Shown: positions 27,890 through 38,263, counted from the stretch's first letter. The stretch: DNA of 64,000 nucleotides from Bombilactobacillus mellis (GCF_000967245.1 NZ_KQ033878.1:310001-374000); one strand, 5' to 3'. A program made the numbers and translations. The notes: generated by a model not told the origin, from the sequence alone.

Positions 27890-28648
27890 TCAACCAAAGC
27901 GTCCACTAATATAATCTTCTGTTTTTTGTTCGCGCGGATTTAAAAAAATCTGCTTGGTTTTATCCATCTCAATTAATTCACCCTGATAAAAGAAGGCCGT
28001 TTGGTCTGAAATTCGTGAAGCCTGATGCATACTATGGGTGACAATAACGATTGTATATTGTTCTCGTAATTCTAATAACATATTTTCTATTTGCGTCGCT
28101 GAGATCGGATCCAGTGCTGAGGTTGGTTCATCCAGCAAAATCACCTCCGGCTTGACCGCCAAAACCCGTGCAATACAAACACGCTGCTGCTGGCCTCCCG
28201 ATAAAGCCAAAGCACTCTGATCTAATTTGTCTTTAACATCATCCCAAATGGCTGCCTGACGCAAACTAGTTTCTACCGCTTCATCTAAAACAGCACGTTG
28301 ATGAATGCCCGCAATTCTTAAACCAAAAACCACATTATCATAAATAGAAAAAGGAAAAGGATTGGGTTGTTGAAAAACCATTCCAATGCGTTTACGTAAT
28401 TGGACAGTATCCATTGTAGGAGCATAGATATTTTGCCCTTCTAAAGCAATATTACCGGTAATTTTCACGTTGTCAATCAAATCATTCATTCGGTTTAAAC
28501 TACGTAAAAAAGTTGATTTACCACAACCGGAAGGACCAATCATCGCCGTAATCTCCCCCCGGTTAATCTTGAGGGTAATACCCTTTAAAGCCTCTTTTTG
28601 ACCATAAAATAAATGAACATCCTGAGCTGTTATAATTGCATCTGTCAT
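27890..28648 (-). CDS. pstB: Phosphate ABC transporter ATP-binding protein PstB (copy 1)
   Basis: ATPase of the high-affinity phosphate importer. 252 residues. Walker [11 protein letters not shown]-loop [15 protein letters not shown], signature [16 protein letters not shown], Walker [15 protein letters not shown]-loop VTHSMHQA. It is one of two adjacent pstB paralogues, 11 nt apart, a common arrangement in lactic acid bacteria. They may form a heterodimer or be alternative ATPases; the sequence does not decide. Confidence 0.96.
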   Translation of the reverse strand: MTDAIITAQDVHLFYGQKEALKGITLKINRGEITAMIGPSGCGKSTFLRSLNRMNDLIDNVKITGNIALEGQNIYAPTMDTVQLRKRIGMVFQQPNPFPFSIYDNVVFGLRIAGIHQRAVLDEAVETSLRQAAIWDDVKDKLDQSALALSGGQQQRVCIARVLAVKPEVILLDEPTSALDPISATQIENMLLELREQYTIVIVTHSMHQASRISDQTAFFYQGELIEMDKTKQIFLNPREQKTEDYISGRFG

Positions 28649-28659
28649 TAATACTACTC

Positions 28660-29460
28660 CTAACCAAAATGTCCAGAAACGTAATCTTCTGTCAACTGCA
28701 CTTGCGGCCGTGTAAAAATGCGCCGAGTTTGATCATATTCAATTAAATTTCCTTGATGAAAAAAGGCTGTATAGTCACTTACACGTGCCGCCTGCTGCAT
28801 ATTATGAGTCACAATAATAATTGTATAACGATCTTTTAAGTCCTGCATTGTTTGTTCAATATTAGCAGTAGAAATCGGATCTAAGGCACTGGCCGGTTCA
28901 TCCATTAATAAAATATCCGGTTCTAAAGCTAAGGCCCGGGCAATACAGAGGCGTTGTTGCTGTCCTCCTGAAAGTGCTAAGGCACTTTTATTTAAATCAT
29001 CTTTCACTTGCTCCCATAATGAAGCCTGTTTTAAAGTAGTTTCGACAATTTGCGCCAACTTCTGCTGATCATGCTGACCGCGTCTTTCTAAAGCAAAGGT
29101 AATATTTTCTTTAATTGATTTAGAAAAAGGATTAGGCCGCTGAAAAACCATCCCAATATGTTTTCGTACTTCGTAAACGTCAACTTGGTCAGAATTAATA
29201 TCTACTCCCCGATACATAATATTGCCGGTGACTTGAGCGCCAGCTACCGTATCATTCATTCGATTCAAACTGCGTAAATACGTCGATTTGCCGGAACCGG
29301 AAGCTCCAATTAAAGAAGTAATTTTAAAACGTTCAAATTGAAGACTGACTCCATGTAAAGCCTCATGTCCGGCATAACTGACTCGCAGATCCTTAGTTGA
29401 CAAAGCTATTTCATGTTGCTGCTCATCTAAAATACGTGTAAAACTAGTTTTTTGTGCCAT
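28660..29460 (-). CDS. pstB: Phosphate ABC transporter ATP-binding protein PstB (copy 2)
   Basis: Second PstB, 266 residues, with an N-terminal extension of about 15 residues ([18 protein letters not shown]) relative to its neighbour. Walker [11 protein letters not shown]-loop [15 protein letters not shown], signature [16 protein letters not shown], Walker [15 protein letters not shown]-loop VTHNMQQA. It lies 3 nt behind pstA in the same operon. The signature and Walker residues are intact in both copies, so both should hydrolyse ATP. Confidence 0.96.
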   Translation of the reverse strand: MAQKTSFTRILDEQQHEIALSTKDLRVSYAGHEALHGVSLQFERFKITSLIGASGSGKSTYLRSLNRMNDTVAGAQVTGNIMYRGVDINSDQVDVYEVRKHIGMVFQRPNPFSKSIKENITFALERRGQHDQQKLAQIVETTLKQASLWEQVKDDLNKSALALSGGQQQRLCIARALALEPDILLMDEPASALDPISTANIEQTMQDLKDRYTIIIVTHNMQQAARVSDYTAFFHQGNLIEYDQTRRIFTRPQVQLTEDYVSGHFG

Positions 29461-29463
29461 CGA

Positions 29464-30348
29464 TTACTCACCTGTTAGATGTTTGTACAATTTACCGCCT
29501 AAATAACGCGCCGCTAAATTAAACAGTAAAACTACGATTACTAAAACCAAGGATGAACCTGCCGAAACTGCGCTGGCATCCGGAATTAAACCTTCAGAGT
29601 TAACTTTCCAAATATGCACCGCCAAAGTTTCTGCAGGACGCATAAAATTCAGGGGTGACGATAAACTTAGAACATTCCAATTAGTAAAGTCTAACGGCGG
29701 TGCACTTTGACCAGCAGTATAAATCAAAGCTGCCGCTTCCCCAAAAACACGCCCTGCAGCCAAGATAATCCCGGTAATGATTGCTGGCAAACATTCTGGA
29801 ATAATTACATGAATAACTGTTTCCCAACGTGATAAACCTAAAGCTAAACCAGCTTCTCGTTGATTTAAAGAAACTGTCTGCAAGGCATCAGTAATACTTC
29901 TCACTAATAAAGGCAAATTAAAAATGGTTAAGGTCAAAGCACCTGACAAAATAGAAAAACTGAAATGAAAATGTACTACAAAAATTAAAAAGCCAAACAA
30001 TCCAACTACAATAGAAGGCAAAGAGCTTAAAACTTCAATCGCTGAACTAATTAGATTGGTCAATTTTTGATTAACTGTATACTCGGACAAATAAATAGCA
30101 ATTCCAATTGCCAAAGGAATAGAGACCAGCATTGATAAGATGAGTAAATATAACGAGTTAAACAGTTGTGTACCAATGCCGCCTCCAGCTCGAAAACTTT
30201 GAGCTGCTCCCGTTAAAAAGTGCCAATTAATATGCGGCAATCCGGCCCCAAAAATATAAATCAATAAGGCAATCAAAATAGCCACAATAATCGCCGACAT
30301 TAAATAAATAACTCCGGTCATTAAGCGGTCAATTTTTTTAGCTTTCAA
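29464..30348 (-). CDS. pstA: Phosphate ABC transporter permease PstA
   Basis: Inner membrane channel subunit of the Pst importer, 294 residues with six predicted helices. The ABC permease EAA loop reads REAGLALGLSRWETVIHVIIP (about residue 160-180). It starts within the last 4 nt of pstC (ATGA overlap), so the two membrane subunits are translationally coupled. Confidence 0.95.
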   Translation of the reverse strand: MKAKKIDRLMTGVIYLMSAIIVAILIALLIYIFGAGLPHINWHFLTGAAQSFRAGGGIGTQLFNSLYLLILSMLVSIPLAIGIAIYLSEYTVNQKLTNLISSAIEVLSSLPSIVVGLFGFLIFVVHFHFSFSILSGALTLTIFNLPLLVRSITDALQTVSLNQREAGLALGLSRWETVIHVIIPECLPAIITGIILAAGRVFGEAAALIYTAGQSAPPLDFTNWNVLSLSSPLNFMRPAETLAVHIWKVNSEGLIPDASAVSAGSSLVLVIVVLLFNLAARYLGGKLYKHLTGE

Positions 30349-31265
30349 TGTAGTTCACCTCGTTTGGCTAAATATTTAATGACAATATTAAATACCAAAG
30401 ACATAAGTAACAGTAATAACGCTAACGACCACAAGGCGTTATTGGCAGTAGTACCCATAACAGTGTTGCCCATATTCATTGTTAAAACACTAGTCAAAGT
30501 AGTGGCCGGTGACGCTAAATTGCTGGGCATTAAAGTCGCATTGCCAATGACCATCTGCACCGCTAAGGCTTCTCCAAAAGCTCGAGACATTCCAAAAATA
30601 ATCGCCGTCATTAATCCGGGTGCGGCCGCGCGCAAAACTACCCGATAAATAGTCTGCCAACGTGTAGCTCCTAAGGCTAGTGAAGCTTCACGATAATATC
30701 GCGGCACTGCTTTTAAAGCATCAACGGCCATCGAGGTAATCGTTGGTAAAATCATTACCAGTAACACTAAAGTACCGGCTAGAATTCCAAAACCGCTGCC
30801 CCCCAATACTTTTTGCACAGCCGGAACAATTACAGCTAAACCAATAAAGCCATAAACTACGGAAGGAATTCCCACTAACAATTCAATCACCGGTTGTAAA
30901 ATTTTATTGCCTTGCCGAGGTGAAATCTCACTCATAAAAATAGCCGCCGCTAAAGCAAAGGGTGTTGCTAACAACACTGCCAATAATGTCACTGCAAAAG
31001 ATCCAAAGATCATTGGTAAAGCACCAATGAGGGGACGATGATGAATATCAGTTTGTTCCGGTGACCACGAAGTTTTAGTAAAAAAATCCACTAAACTGCC
31101 ATGATCTTGAATAAATATGGCTACTCCCTTGGTAGCAACAAAACCAAAAATAGCTAAAACCAATAAGATAATAACTAAAGTACATAATTGAGTAATTAGG
31201 CGCCCCCGCGTTTCAATTTTAGCCGATAGTGATCTTTCTTTGAGGCTTTTAGCAATCGGATCCAT
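30345..31265 (-). CDS. pstC: Phosphate ABC transporter permease PstC
   Basis: Partner channel subunit to PstA, 306 residues with six predicted helices. The EAA loop is REASLALGATRWQTIYRVVL (about residue 190-210). I start at ATG 31265 (MDPIAKSLKERS), 6 nt after AGGTG, rather than the in-frame start at 31301 inside pstS. The stop of pstS is 1 nt away, so translation is coupled. Confidence 0.94.
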   Translation of the reverse strand: MDPIAKSLKERSLSAKIETRGRLITQLCTLVIILLVLAIFGFVATKGVAIFIQDHGSLVDFFTKTSWSPEQTDIHHRPLIGALPMIFGSFAVTLLAVLLATPFALAAAIFMSEISPRQGNKILQPVIELLVGIPSVVYGFIGLAVIVPAVQKVLGGSGFGILAGTLVLLVMILPTITSMAVDALKAVPRYYREASLALGATRWQTIYRVVLRAAAPGLMTAIIFGMSRAFGEALAVQMVIGNATLMPSNLASPATTLTSVLTMNMGNTVMGTTANNALWSLALLLLLMSLVFNIVIKYLAKRGELH

Positions 31266-31266
31266 T

Positions 31267-32130
31267 TTATTCACCTGCCTTAATTTTGGTAACTTTACCA
31301 TGAGAATCTTGTTGATAGTGCATGGCTTTTATAGGAATATAACGCATTTGTCGAACCTCATGTTTTTGAAATTGATCGCTCAACACATAATTAACCAAAC
31401 GTTTCGTAGCAGCTGTGGGCTGACGCTTAGTATACATATGTTCATACGACCAAATAGGCCAACGATTATTAGCCACATTATTAATCGAAACCTGCACCCC
31501 GTTAATTTTTAAAGCGGGTGTTTCTTTAGTTAAATAAGGCCAGGCTAGATAGCTAATTGCTCCGGGAGTATTTTTAACTATTTGTCGAACCATACCACTG
31601 GAATCTTGTTCAGAAGATTTTTTAGTTGGGCGCCCGTGCATTACTTGCTGTTCAAAGATAGTGCGCGTCCCACTGCCTTGGGCGCGATTAACAATCGTGA
31701 TTGGTAAATTAGGACCACCTAATTCCTGCCAATTAGAGATTTTACCCATAAATATTGCCTGCAATTGGGTTAAAGTCAAATTCCTTATTGGAACTTTATG
31801 GTTAACAATGGGCACGACAGCTACTACACAAACTCTGTTATCACTAATTTCTTGAGTCCGAATTCCTTTTTTCTGCTCAGCAAATACATCAGAATTACCA
31901 ATTTGAACTGCTCCTTGTTGAACTTGAGATAACCCGGTTCCACTTCCACCGCCTTGAACGTTGATATAAGCCTGAGGATTTTGTTCAGTGAATTTTTCTC
32001 CGGCGGCTTCAACCAGTGGCTGAAGCGCTGAAGATCCCACCGCAGTTACAGTTTGTTGATGTGTCTGCGAGCAGGCAGTTAAGCTCCAGAAAAATATTAC
32101 CACTAATAATATTTTGAAATATCTTTTCAT
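31267..32130 (-). CDS. pstS: Phosphate-binding lipoprotein PstS
   Basis: Receptor of the high-affinity phosphate importer, 287 residues. The signal peptide ends in a lipobox, SLTAC, so it is membrane-anchored by lipid. Phosphate-site segments are GSSALQPL near the mature N-terminus, GGGSGTGLSQVQQG and RAQGSGTRTIFEQ. I start at ATG 32130 after GAGGAAAA; the longer frame from 32142 would contain that ribosome binding site. It is the first pst gene, 67 nt behind the PhoR-like kinase. Confidence 0.95.
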   Translation of the reverse strand: MKRYFKILLVVIFFWSLTACSQTHQQTVTAVGSSALQPLVEAAGEKFTEQNPQAYINVQGGGSGTGLSQVQQGAVQIGNSDVFAEQKKGIRTQEISDNRVCVVAVVPIVNHKVPIRNLTLTQLQAIFMGKISNWQELGGPNLPITIVNRAQGSGTRTIFEQQVMHGRPTKKSSEQDSSGMVRQIVKNTPGAISYLAWPYLTKETPALKINGVQVSINNVANNRWPIWSYEHMYTKRQPTAATKRLVNYVLSDQFQKHEVRQMRYIPIKAMHYQQDSHGKVTKIKAGE

Positions 32131-32197
32131 ATTTTCCTCCATTAATTAACTTAACAGAATTTTTCTTAATAATTAAGACTTGTAATTTTTTCTGTCA
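32131..32197. promoter_or_regulatory. phoR-pstS intergenic palindrome
   Basis: TCTTAATAATTAAGA (32164-32178) is a 15-nt perfect palindrome with 7-bp arms in the 67-nt gap before pstS. It could be an operator or part of an internal pst promoter. No clear PhoP direct repeats (TTAACA type) are seen in the right orientation. Confidence 0.3.
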
Positions 32198-33856
32198 TTA
32201 TAGTGGTAAATGAACCTTGACCTTGGTCCCTTCATGTAACTTGCTCGTTAATTTAACTGTTCCATTTAAAGTTTGAGCCGCTTCTTCAACAATGGCCAAA
32301 CCTAAGCCCGTACCTTGATTTTGTTTAGGATCCACTTGGTAAAAGCGTTCAAAAATCCGTTTTTGTTCCGTTGCGGCAATCCCGATTCCACTGTCTTCCA
32401 CAGTGATATTTAAATAATTTTCTACTTCATTATGATCTAGAGTAATTGATACAGTCCCATGCGGGCGATTATATTTAACTGCATTGCTGATTAGATTTTG
32501 AATAATTTGTTCTAATTCACGCTGATAAGAACTAACCCACTTGTTACCATTAATTTGTTTTTGAACCTGCAAATCCAGCTTTTTAATTCCCGATTGCTGT
32601 TTAGTCAAGGCCGTATGGATTAAATCTGCAGTATTCACATGATCTGGCAACAAATTCTCCTCTTGATCTAATTTATTCAATGCTATTGTGTCTTCCAGCA
32701 ATTCCTCTAAATTATGCGCCTGATTTTTAATATTTTCTAAAGACGAAACATTCTGAAACTGTTTTTCCTGTAAAAGTTCTTCAGCTTCTTCTGCAATTTC
32801 TATAACTGATGGCTGTAATTTTTCACTAATATTATTAATAAAACTTAAGCGCTGCTGCTCTAATTGATAAATATTAGTTAAATCATACAAAATTACAATT
32901 ACTTGTTGTTTTAAATCCTCTTCACTATGAGCAATCCGAATTACATTTGCATCAACATACCGATCCGAATCACCGTATAATTGAATATTGCGGCGATGAT
33001 TACGATTTTCTCTTAGTGTCCCTTCAATCATTTGGCTTAAAGCATAAGTTTGAATATCATCTACAAAGGGATGTTTTTCTTCGGAAATTTGTCGGCCCAA
33101 CATAATAGCCAACATTTGATTATGCAATAAAACATTGCCGTCTTCATCCAAAAGCATTACTCCCACAGGTAGATGCCCCATTAAGCTTTGAAAGCGTCGT
33201 TTTAATACGGAATTAGCAGCCAACTGGTGGCGATGATCTTGATCTAACTCATTCACCAGCTTAATCAAGGTGGTGTAAGGAGTATTATCTTTAGCAATCA
33301 AGGAATCTGTTTGTTCATTATCTTTGATTTGCTGCAGCTTTTGAATAATGGCTGCTAAGTATCGGCGTTGCTGCCGATAGGTCAAATATTGAATAGTTAA
33401 AACTACTAACCATAAAACTAAATAAACTGCTGAAAAAATGCCGCACAAATTGGAGTGCTGCCAAACAGATTGATAATGCTTCACCATGACCCGCTGTTGA
33501 TTAGCGCTAGTTGAATCCAGTAAATACAATAAATACCGTTTGCCCCGAAAATATTGTAAATGATAAGGATTGGTATTATCTAATTGATTTTGATGCAAGG
33601 CGTCATGGACTTGCTGCTGGCGAATGGTGCGGGGATGATTAGAGTCGGTCACAATCGTCAATTGATGATCATCAGCCCAAGAAGCCAATGAACGAGAATG
33701 ACTATCCTTTTTCAAAACTTGGTAATCATTTTTCAAAGCCGCTAAATGACTAATCTGATCTTGCTTAACAAACTGGCTGAGAATGAATAAACAAAAGCTG
33801 TAAATTAAGATACCTATTATGGCAGTTATCATCATCGTTCGGCGTTGTCGGCGCAT
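32198..33856 (-). CDS. phoR: PhoR-like sensor histidine kinase lacking the phospho-accepting histidine
   Basis: Membrane sensor of 552 residues. Two helices (about 8-30 and 138-160) flank an extracellular region of ~107 residues; then come a PAS-type domain (about 220-330), a HisKA-like helical region and an intact ATPase domain. The N-box is IIQNLISNAVKYN (N457), G1 is VEDSGIGIA, the F-box IFERFY and G2 GTGLGLAIV. The H-box, normally SHELRTP, reads ISEKLQPS (343-350). Glu345 replaces the histidine (codon GAA at 32822-32824) and the Thr-Pro is lost. It cannot autophosphorylate in the usual way. It follows prfB by 19 nt and precedes pstS; no response regulator is adjacent. The name rests on position and domain order. 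Confidence 0.85.
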   Translation of the reverse strand: MRRQRRTMMITAIIGILIYSFCLFILSQFVKQDQISHLAALKNDYQVLKKDSHSRSLASWADDHQLTIVTDSNHPRTIRQQQVHDALHQNQLDNTNPYHLQYFRGKRYLLYLLDSTSANQQRVMVKHYQSVWQHSNLCGIFSAVYLVLWLVVLTIQYLTYRQQRRYLAAIIQKLQQIKDNEQTDSLIAKDNTPYTTLIKLVNELDQDHRHQLAANSVLKRRFQSLMGHLPVGVMLLDEDGNVLLHNQMLAIMLGRQISEEKHPFVDDIQTYALSQMIEGTLRENRNHRRNIQLYGDSDRYVDANVIRIAHSEEDLKQQVIVILYDLTNIYQLEQQRLSFINNISEKLQPSVIEIAEEAEELLQEKQFQNVSSLENIKNQAHNLEELLEDTIALNKLDQEENLLPDHVNTADLIHTALTKQQSGIKKLDLQVQKQINGNKWVSSYQRELEQIIQNLISNAVKYNRPHGTVSITLDHNEVENYLNITVEDSGIGIAATEQKRIFERFYQVDPKQNQGTGLGLAIVEEAAQTLNGTVKLTSKLHEGTKVKVHLPL

Positions 33857-33875
33857 ACTAACTCCTCTTTTCTAG

Positions 33876-34995
33876 TTAATTAGACTCATTTTGTTGCAAT
33901 TTCCATTGTAAATAAGCATAGATAAAATCATCCAAATCCCCATCCATTACCGCTTGACCATTACTAGTTTCATAATTAGTTCGATGGTCTTTGACCATCG
34001 TATAGGGATGAAAAACATAGGAACGAATTTGTGAACCCCAACCAATTGCGGACTGTTCACCCTTAATTTGGGCTTCACGTTGTTTTTGAGCAGCTAATTG
34101 CTTTTGGTAAAGTTTAGCCTTCAGCATATTCATCGCAGTTTGACGATTTTGTAATTGTGAGCGCTGAGCTTGTGAACTGACTACAATTCCTGTCGGCAAA
34201 TGGGTAATTCTTACCGCCGAAGAAGTTTTATTAATATGCTGTCCGCCGGCACCACTGGAGCGAAAGACGTCCACGCGCAAATCGTCGGGATTAATCTCTA
34301 CTGTAATCGTATCATCTAATTCCGGCATTACTTCTACAGAAGCAAAAGAGGTATGTCGCCGCCCAGCAGCATCAAAAGGAGAAATTCTTACTAAGCGATG
34401 GACACCATGTTCAGAGCGCAACAATCCGTAGGCATTATGGCCTTTAACCATCAAGGTAACACTTTTAATCCCTGCTTCTTCTCCTGTTTGATAGTCTTCT
34501 ATTTCAACTTGAAAATGATGCTGCTCTGACCACCGTTCATACATCCGGAGCAGCATTGCCCCCCAATCTTGGGATTCTGTTCCTCCGGCCCCAGGATGAA
34601 TTTCCACGATAGCATTATTGGCATCGTAAGTTCCACTTAATAATAGAGCTAATTCGTACTGGTGCAAATCACTTTCCAAAGTATGCAAATTCTGACTCAA
34701 CTCCGCAGCTAATTGATGATCGGAGGAATCCTCCTGTAAAAGTTCTAAAGCCACAGCAGCATTTTCTTGTTCCTCTTGTAAATGCATAAAATTATCATAT
34801 TTTTCTTTATCTTGATTCGTCTGTTTAATTAACGTTTGCGCCTTTTCTGGCTGTTGCCAAAAATTAGGCTGAGCCATTTTTTGCTCATTAATTGCAATTT
34901 CTTCCTTTAGATTATCTAAGTCAAAGAGACCCCCTGAATTGTTTAATTTTAGCAGCCGTGGCTGCTACTTTATTTTTCATTTCAGCTAATTCCAT
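33876..34995 (-). CDS. prfB: Peptide chain release factor 2, with programmed +1 frameshift
   Basis: Class I release factor reading UAA/UGA. The coding sequence is in two frames. Codons 1-24 run from ATG 34995 (MELAEMKNKVAAT...FRGSL) to an in-frame TGA at 34921-34923. The site reads AGGGGGTCTCTTTGAC: an internal Shine-Dalgarno, then the slippery CTT-TGA-C. Skipping the T at 34923 continues as DLDNLKEE in frame 34922-33876, giving about 372 residues, the normal length. The SPF tripeptide (RISPFDAAG) and GGQ (SSGAGGQHINKTSS) identify RF2. High RF2 terminates at the UGA and lowers its own synthesis. Ribosome binding site GAGGAGAA before ATG 34995. Confidence 0.97.
34920..34938 (-). promoter_or_regulatory. 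prfB +1 frameshift site
   Basis: AGG-GGG-TCT-CTT-TGA-C with the stop in the shift position and the Shine-Dalgarno-like AGGGGG three bases ahead of CTT, matching the classical prfB recoding signal. Confidence 0.95.
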
Positions 34996-35026
34996 TTATC
35001 TTCTCCTCAAACAAATAAGTCTTTTT

Positions 35027-35062
35027 TAAAATTAAAACTGTGACAATATAATCATCACAGTT
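35027..35062 (-). terminator. Hairpin between secA and prfB
   Basis: AACTGTGA / TCACAGTT with an 11-nt loop, followed on the minus strand by TTTTAATTTT. Probable intrinsic terminator of secA, of modest strength. Confidence 0.65.
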
Positions 35063-35093
35063 CTTATTTTATAATTATATAAATATATCTGCA

Positions 35094-37451
35094 TTATCTT
35101 TGCACGTTTTGTCGAATTTCGGCTTTCATAAAGAGGCGTGTAACGTCATATTCAATATCAGCAATCATTTGTTCAAACATTTTGAAACCTTCTTCTTGAT
35201 ACTCAACCAACGGATTCATTTGCCCATATCCCCGTAAACCAATAGATTGGCGCAACTGATCCATTTCATCAATATGATTGGTCCAATGTTCGTCGACAAC
35301 CCGCAAGATAACGACTTTTTCAAATTCCAACATTTGCCCATCATTTTGCAATTGTTGCCGTTTTTGTTGATAGTTATCCAACACAAAATTTTCCAGCATT
35401 TGATAAATTTCTGTTTGTGATTTTTCATTGAGATCACTACGCCGCATTTGCGAAGGACTAATTAAAGTCGAAATAGCAAAATCATAAATTCCATCTAAAT
35501 CCCAGTTCTTGGTATCGCCATTAATTCTAGAATCAACTTGACTTTTGATAGTTCTTTTAATCATATCCAGCAAAATAGTCTTCAGGCTCTTCGTTTCCGT
35601 AATTACCTGCATTCTTTGCTTATAAATAACTTCCCGCTGTTCACGCATAACATCATCATATTGTAAGGTATTTTTTCTTGTATCGTAGTTGTTACCTTCA
35701 ACGCGCTTTTGGGCCGCTTCTACCTGCCGGCTTAACATCCGACTTTGAATGACTACATCATCAGCACCACTGCTATTTTGCACCCATCTGCGAGCTTTTT
35801 CCGAAGCAAAACGTTTCATTAGGTCGTCTTCAAAAGACATATAAAAGACTGTTTCTCCAGGATCACCCTGTCTACCAGAACGTCCCCGCAACTGGTTATC
35901 AATTCGCCGCGATTCATGACGTTCAGTGCCTATAACACATAAACCGCCCAGTTCTTTAACACCGGGTCCTAATTTAATATCAGTACCACGTCCAGCCATA
36001 TTAGTAGCAATAGTCACTGCTCCTCTTTGTCCAGCTTTAGCAATAATTTCCGCTTCTTTAGCATGGTTTTTAGCATTTAAAACTGCATGAGGAATATGCT
36101 CTTTATCTAGACGCTGCGACAAATATTCTGAAGTCTCCACGGCTACAGTCCCTACCAAAATCGGTTGCCCTTTAGCGTGTCTTTTCTTAATATCATCCAC
36201 AACCGCATTAAACTTACTTTTTAAATTTATATATAACTTATCGGGATGATCCACCCGTGCAACAGGTTTATTGGTAGGAATGACAATAACTGCCATATTG
36301 TAAATTTCACGAAATTCTTCTTCTTCTGTTTTCGCAGTACCGGTCATGCCGGCTAACTTATCATACATTCTAAAAAAGTTCTGATAAGTAATATTAGCCA
36401 TAGTTTTGGTTTCATCTTGAATTGGTACACCCTCTTTAGCCTCAATGGCTTGGTGCAGCCCATCTGAAAACCGCCGACCTTCCATGACCCGTCCCGTAAA
36501 GGAATCGACAATCATAACCTTTTTATTAGTGACCACATAATCTTTATCTTTATCCATAATAAAATTGGCCCGCAAAGCCTGATCAATATGATGATTTAAT
36601 AAGGTATTATCAATATCATACAGATTTTTTAAACCAAAAGTTTTTTCACCTTTTCGAATACCGCTTTCAGTTAAGCCAATAGTTTTGGTCGGCCAATCAA
36701 TCTTATAATCATCGGGTACTAAGCTTTTCGCAAAACGGTCGGCGCGCAAATACAGCGCTGTTGACTGTTCGGCTTGCCCGGAAATAATTAAAGGCGTCCG
36801 CGCTTCATCAATTAAAATCGAGTCTACCTCATCGACGATAGCATAATTTAATGGACGTTGAACCATTTGCTCTTGATAAACCACCATGTTATCCCGTAAA
36901 TAATCAAATCCCAATTCGCTATTAGTGGAATAAGTGATATCACAGTTATAAGCTTCCCGTTTTTCATCAGGAGATTTAGAATTTAAATTCAAACCAACAG
37001 AAAGTCCTAACCAATTATATAAACGTCCCATTTCTGTAGCATCACGTTGTGATAGATACTCATTAACAGTAACAACATGGACCCCTTTACCTGTCAGAGC
37101 ATTGAGATAAACCGGCAAAGTGGCTGTCAAAGTCTTTCCTTCACCAGTCTTCATTTCAGCAATATTACCTTCATGCAAAGTAATACCACCAATTATTTGG
37201 ACATAAAAGGGATATAATCCTAAAACTCGTTTAGCGCCTTCACGAGCCGTCGCAAAGGCTTCAGGTAAAATATCATCAAGAGTTTCTCCTTGTTGCAGGC
37301 GTGCTTTGAATTCAGGCGTCTTAGCCTGCAGATCAGCGTCGGAAAGTTTGGCATATTCGTCAGCGTAAGCGGCCACTTTATCAGCTGTTTTACTCATACG
37401 CTTAACTTCGCGCTTATCACTTTCTACCCATTTTTTAATTGGATTTACCAT
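35094..37451 (-). CDS. secA: Preprotein translocase ATPase SecA
   Basis: Motor that drives unfolded preproteins through SecYEG. 785 residues. Walker [15 protein letters not shown] (about 100), DEAD-type motif [17 protein letters not shown] (about 207), preprotein cross-linking domain, helicase motif [10 protein letters not shown] and [10 protein letters not shown] (about 510). The C-terminus ends [14 protein letters not shown], without the cysteine-rich SEC-C zinc tail of many SecA proteins, as is usual in lactobacilli. Ribosome binding site GGAGA before ATG. Confidence 0.98.
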   Translation of the reverse strand: MVNPIKKWVESDKREVKRMSKTADKVAAYADEYAKLSDADLQAKTPEFKARLQQGETLDDILPEAFATAREGAKRVLGLYPFYVQIIGGITLHEGNIAEMKTGEGKTLTATLPVYLNALTGKGVHVVTVNEYLSQRDATEMGRLYNWLGLSVGLNLNSKSPDEKREAYNCDITYSTNSELGFDYLRDNMVVYQEQMVQRPLNYAIVDEVDSILIDEARTPLIISGQAEQSTALYLRADRFAKSLVPDDYKIDWPTKTIGLTESGIRKGEKTFGLKNLYDIDNTLLNHHIDQALRANFIMDKDKDYVVTNKKVMIVDSFTGRVMEGRRFSDGLHQAIEAKEGVPIQDETKTMANITYQNFFRMYDKLAGMTGTAKTEEEEFREIYNMAVIVIPTNKPVARVDHPDKLYINLKSKFNAVVDDIKKRHAKGQPILVGTVAVETSEYLSQRLDKEHIPHAVLNAKNHAKEAEIIAKAGQRGAVTIATNMAGRGTDIKLGPGVKELGGLCVIGTERHESRRIDNQLRGRSGRQGDPGETVFYMSFEDDLMKRFASEKARRWVQNSSGADDVVIQSRMLSRQVEAAQKRVEGNNYDTRKNTLQYDDVMREQREVIYKQRMQVITETKSLKTILLDMIKRTIKSQVDSRINGDTKNWDLDGIYDFAISTLISPSQMRRSDLNEKSQTEIYQMLENFVLDNYQQKRQQLQNDGQMLEFEKVVILRVVDEHWTNHIDEMDQLRQSIGLRGYGQMNPLVEYQEEGFKMFEQMIADIEYDVTRLFMKAEIRQNVQR

Positions 37452-37539
37452 TTATTTAAATCTCTCCTGTACTTTTACATATCTACAATATCTTATCATT
37501 TTAACACTAATAATCAAACTAATATTAATTAAGACAGTC

Positions 37540-37575
37540 AAAAAAGTGGTTGGAATCCAAATAATCCCAACCACT
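37540..37575 (-). terminator. Terminator of hpf
   Basis: Minus-strand AGTGGTTGG / CCAACCACT stem with a 13-nt loop, then TTTTTG. Confidence 0.85.
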
Positions 37576-37588
37576 AATCGCATGAATC

Positions 37589-38137
37589 TTATTCACCGGT
37601 TTCAATCAAACCATAGCGACCGTCATTTCTTTTATAAACGATACTAGTTCCATTAGTCTCAGCATCCTCAAATACAAAGAAGTTATGACCTAACATATCC
37701 ATTTGTAAAACTGCCTCTTGGGCATCCATTGGTTTTAGGGATACATGTTTTGTCCTTACAATTGACAAATCATCAGATTTCTCAGCTTCTTCGTCACTAG
37801 GGCCAATTAAATCAAAATCTTTAATTCCCTTTTCCCGCGATTTGCGATTAATTCTGGTTTTGAATTTACGAATCTGACGTTCTAATTTTTCGAAAACAAT
37901 ATCAATTCCCCGATACATATCCGGATCTGTTTTTTCTGCTCGTAAAATTAGATACGGAAGCGGAATTGTTACCTCTACTTTGGTACTTTTATTACCATAA
38001 ACTTTTAAATTAACATGAGCAATCGGATTTTCCGTATCTTTAAAGTATTTATTTAAATTATTGAGACGCTTGTTAATATAACTTTTAATAGCATCGGTTA
38101 CTTCAATATTTTCTCCTCGAACATTGATCTTTAACAT
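37589..38137 (-). CDS. hpf: Ribosome hibernation promoting factor, long form
   Basis: 182-residue long-type HPF that dimerises 70S ribosomes into inactive 100S particles in starvation. The N-terminal ~100 residues form the beta-alpha S30AE domain (INVRGENIEVTDAIKSYINK). A linker rich in acidic and basic residues follows. The C-terminal ~55 residues form the dimerisation domain (VSLKPMDAQEAVLQMDMLGH, then FFVFEDAETN). Ribosome binding site AGGAG 8 nt before ATG. It has its own promoter and terminator and lies between comFC and secA. Confidence 0.96.
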   Translation of the reverse strand: MLKINVRGENIEVTDAIKSYINKRLNNLNKYFKDTENPIAHVNLKVYGNKSTKVEVTIPLPYLILRAEKTDPDMYRGIDIVFEKLERQIRKFKTRINRKSREKGIKDFDLIGPSDEEAEKSDDLSIVRTKHVSLKPMDAQEAVLQMDMLGHNFFVFEDAETNGTSIVYKRNDGRYGLIETGE

Positions 38138-38263
38138 CAGAAACGCTCCTTTAAGGTTATTAGGAATTGAGTAAAGAAAAATAGGGCTTTATAGTAAGTT
38201 TTCTGTTAATTTTAAAATAACTAACCACAACAGAAACTTTATCATCTCAAATCCTTCACTTCT

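Noticed and set aside
32143-32175. Pho box upstream of pstS
   Set aside because: TTAACA-like hexamers occur but not as correctly spaced direct repeats in the proper orientation.
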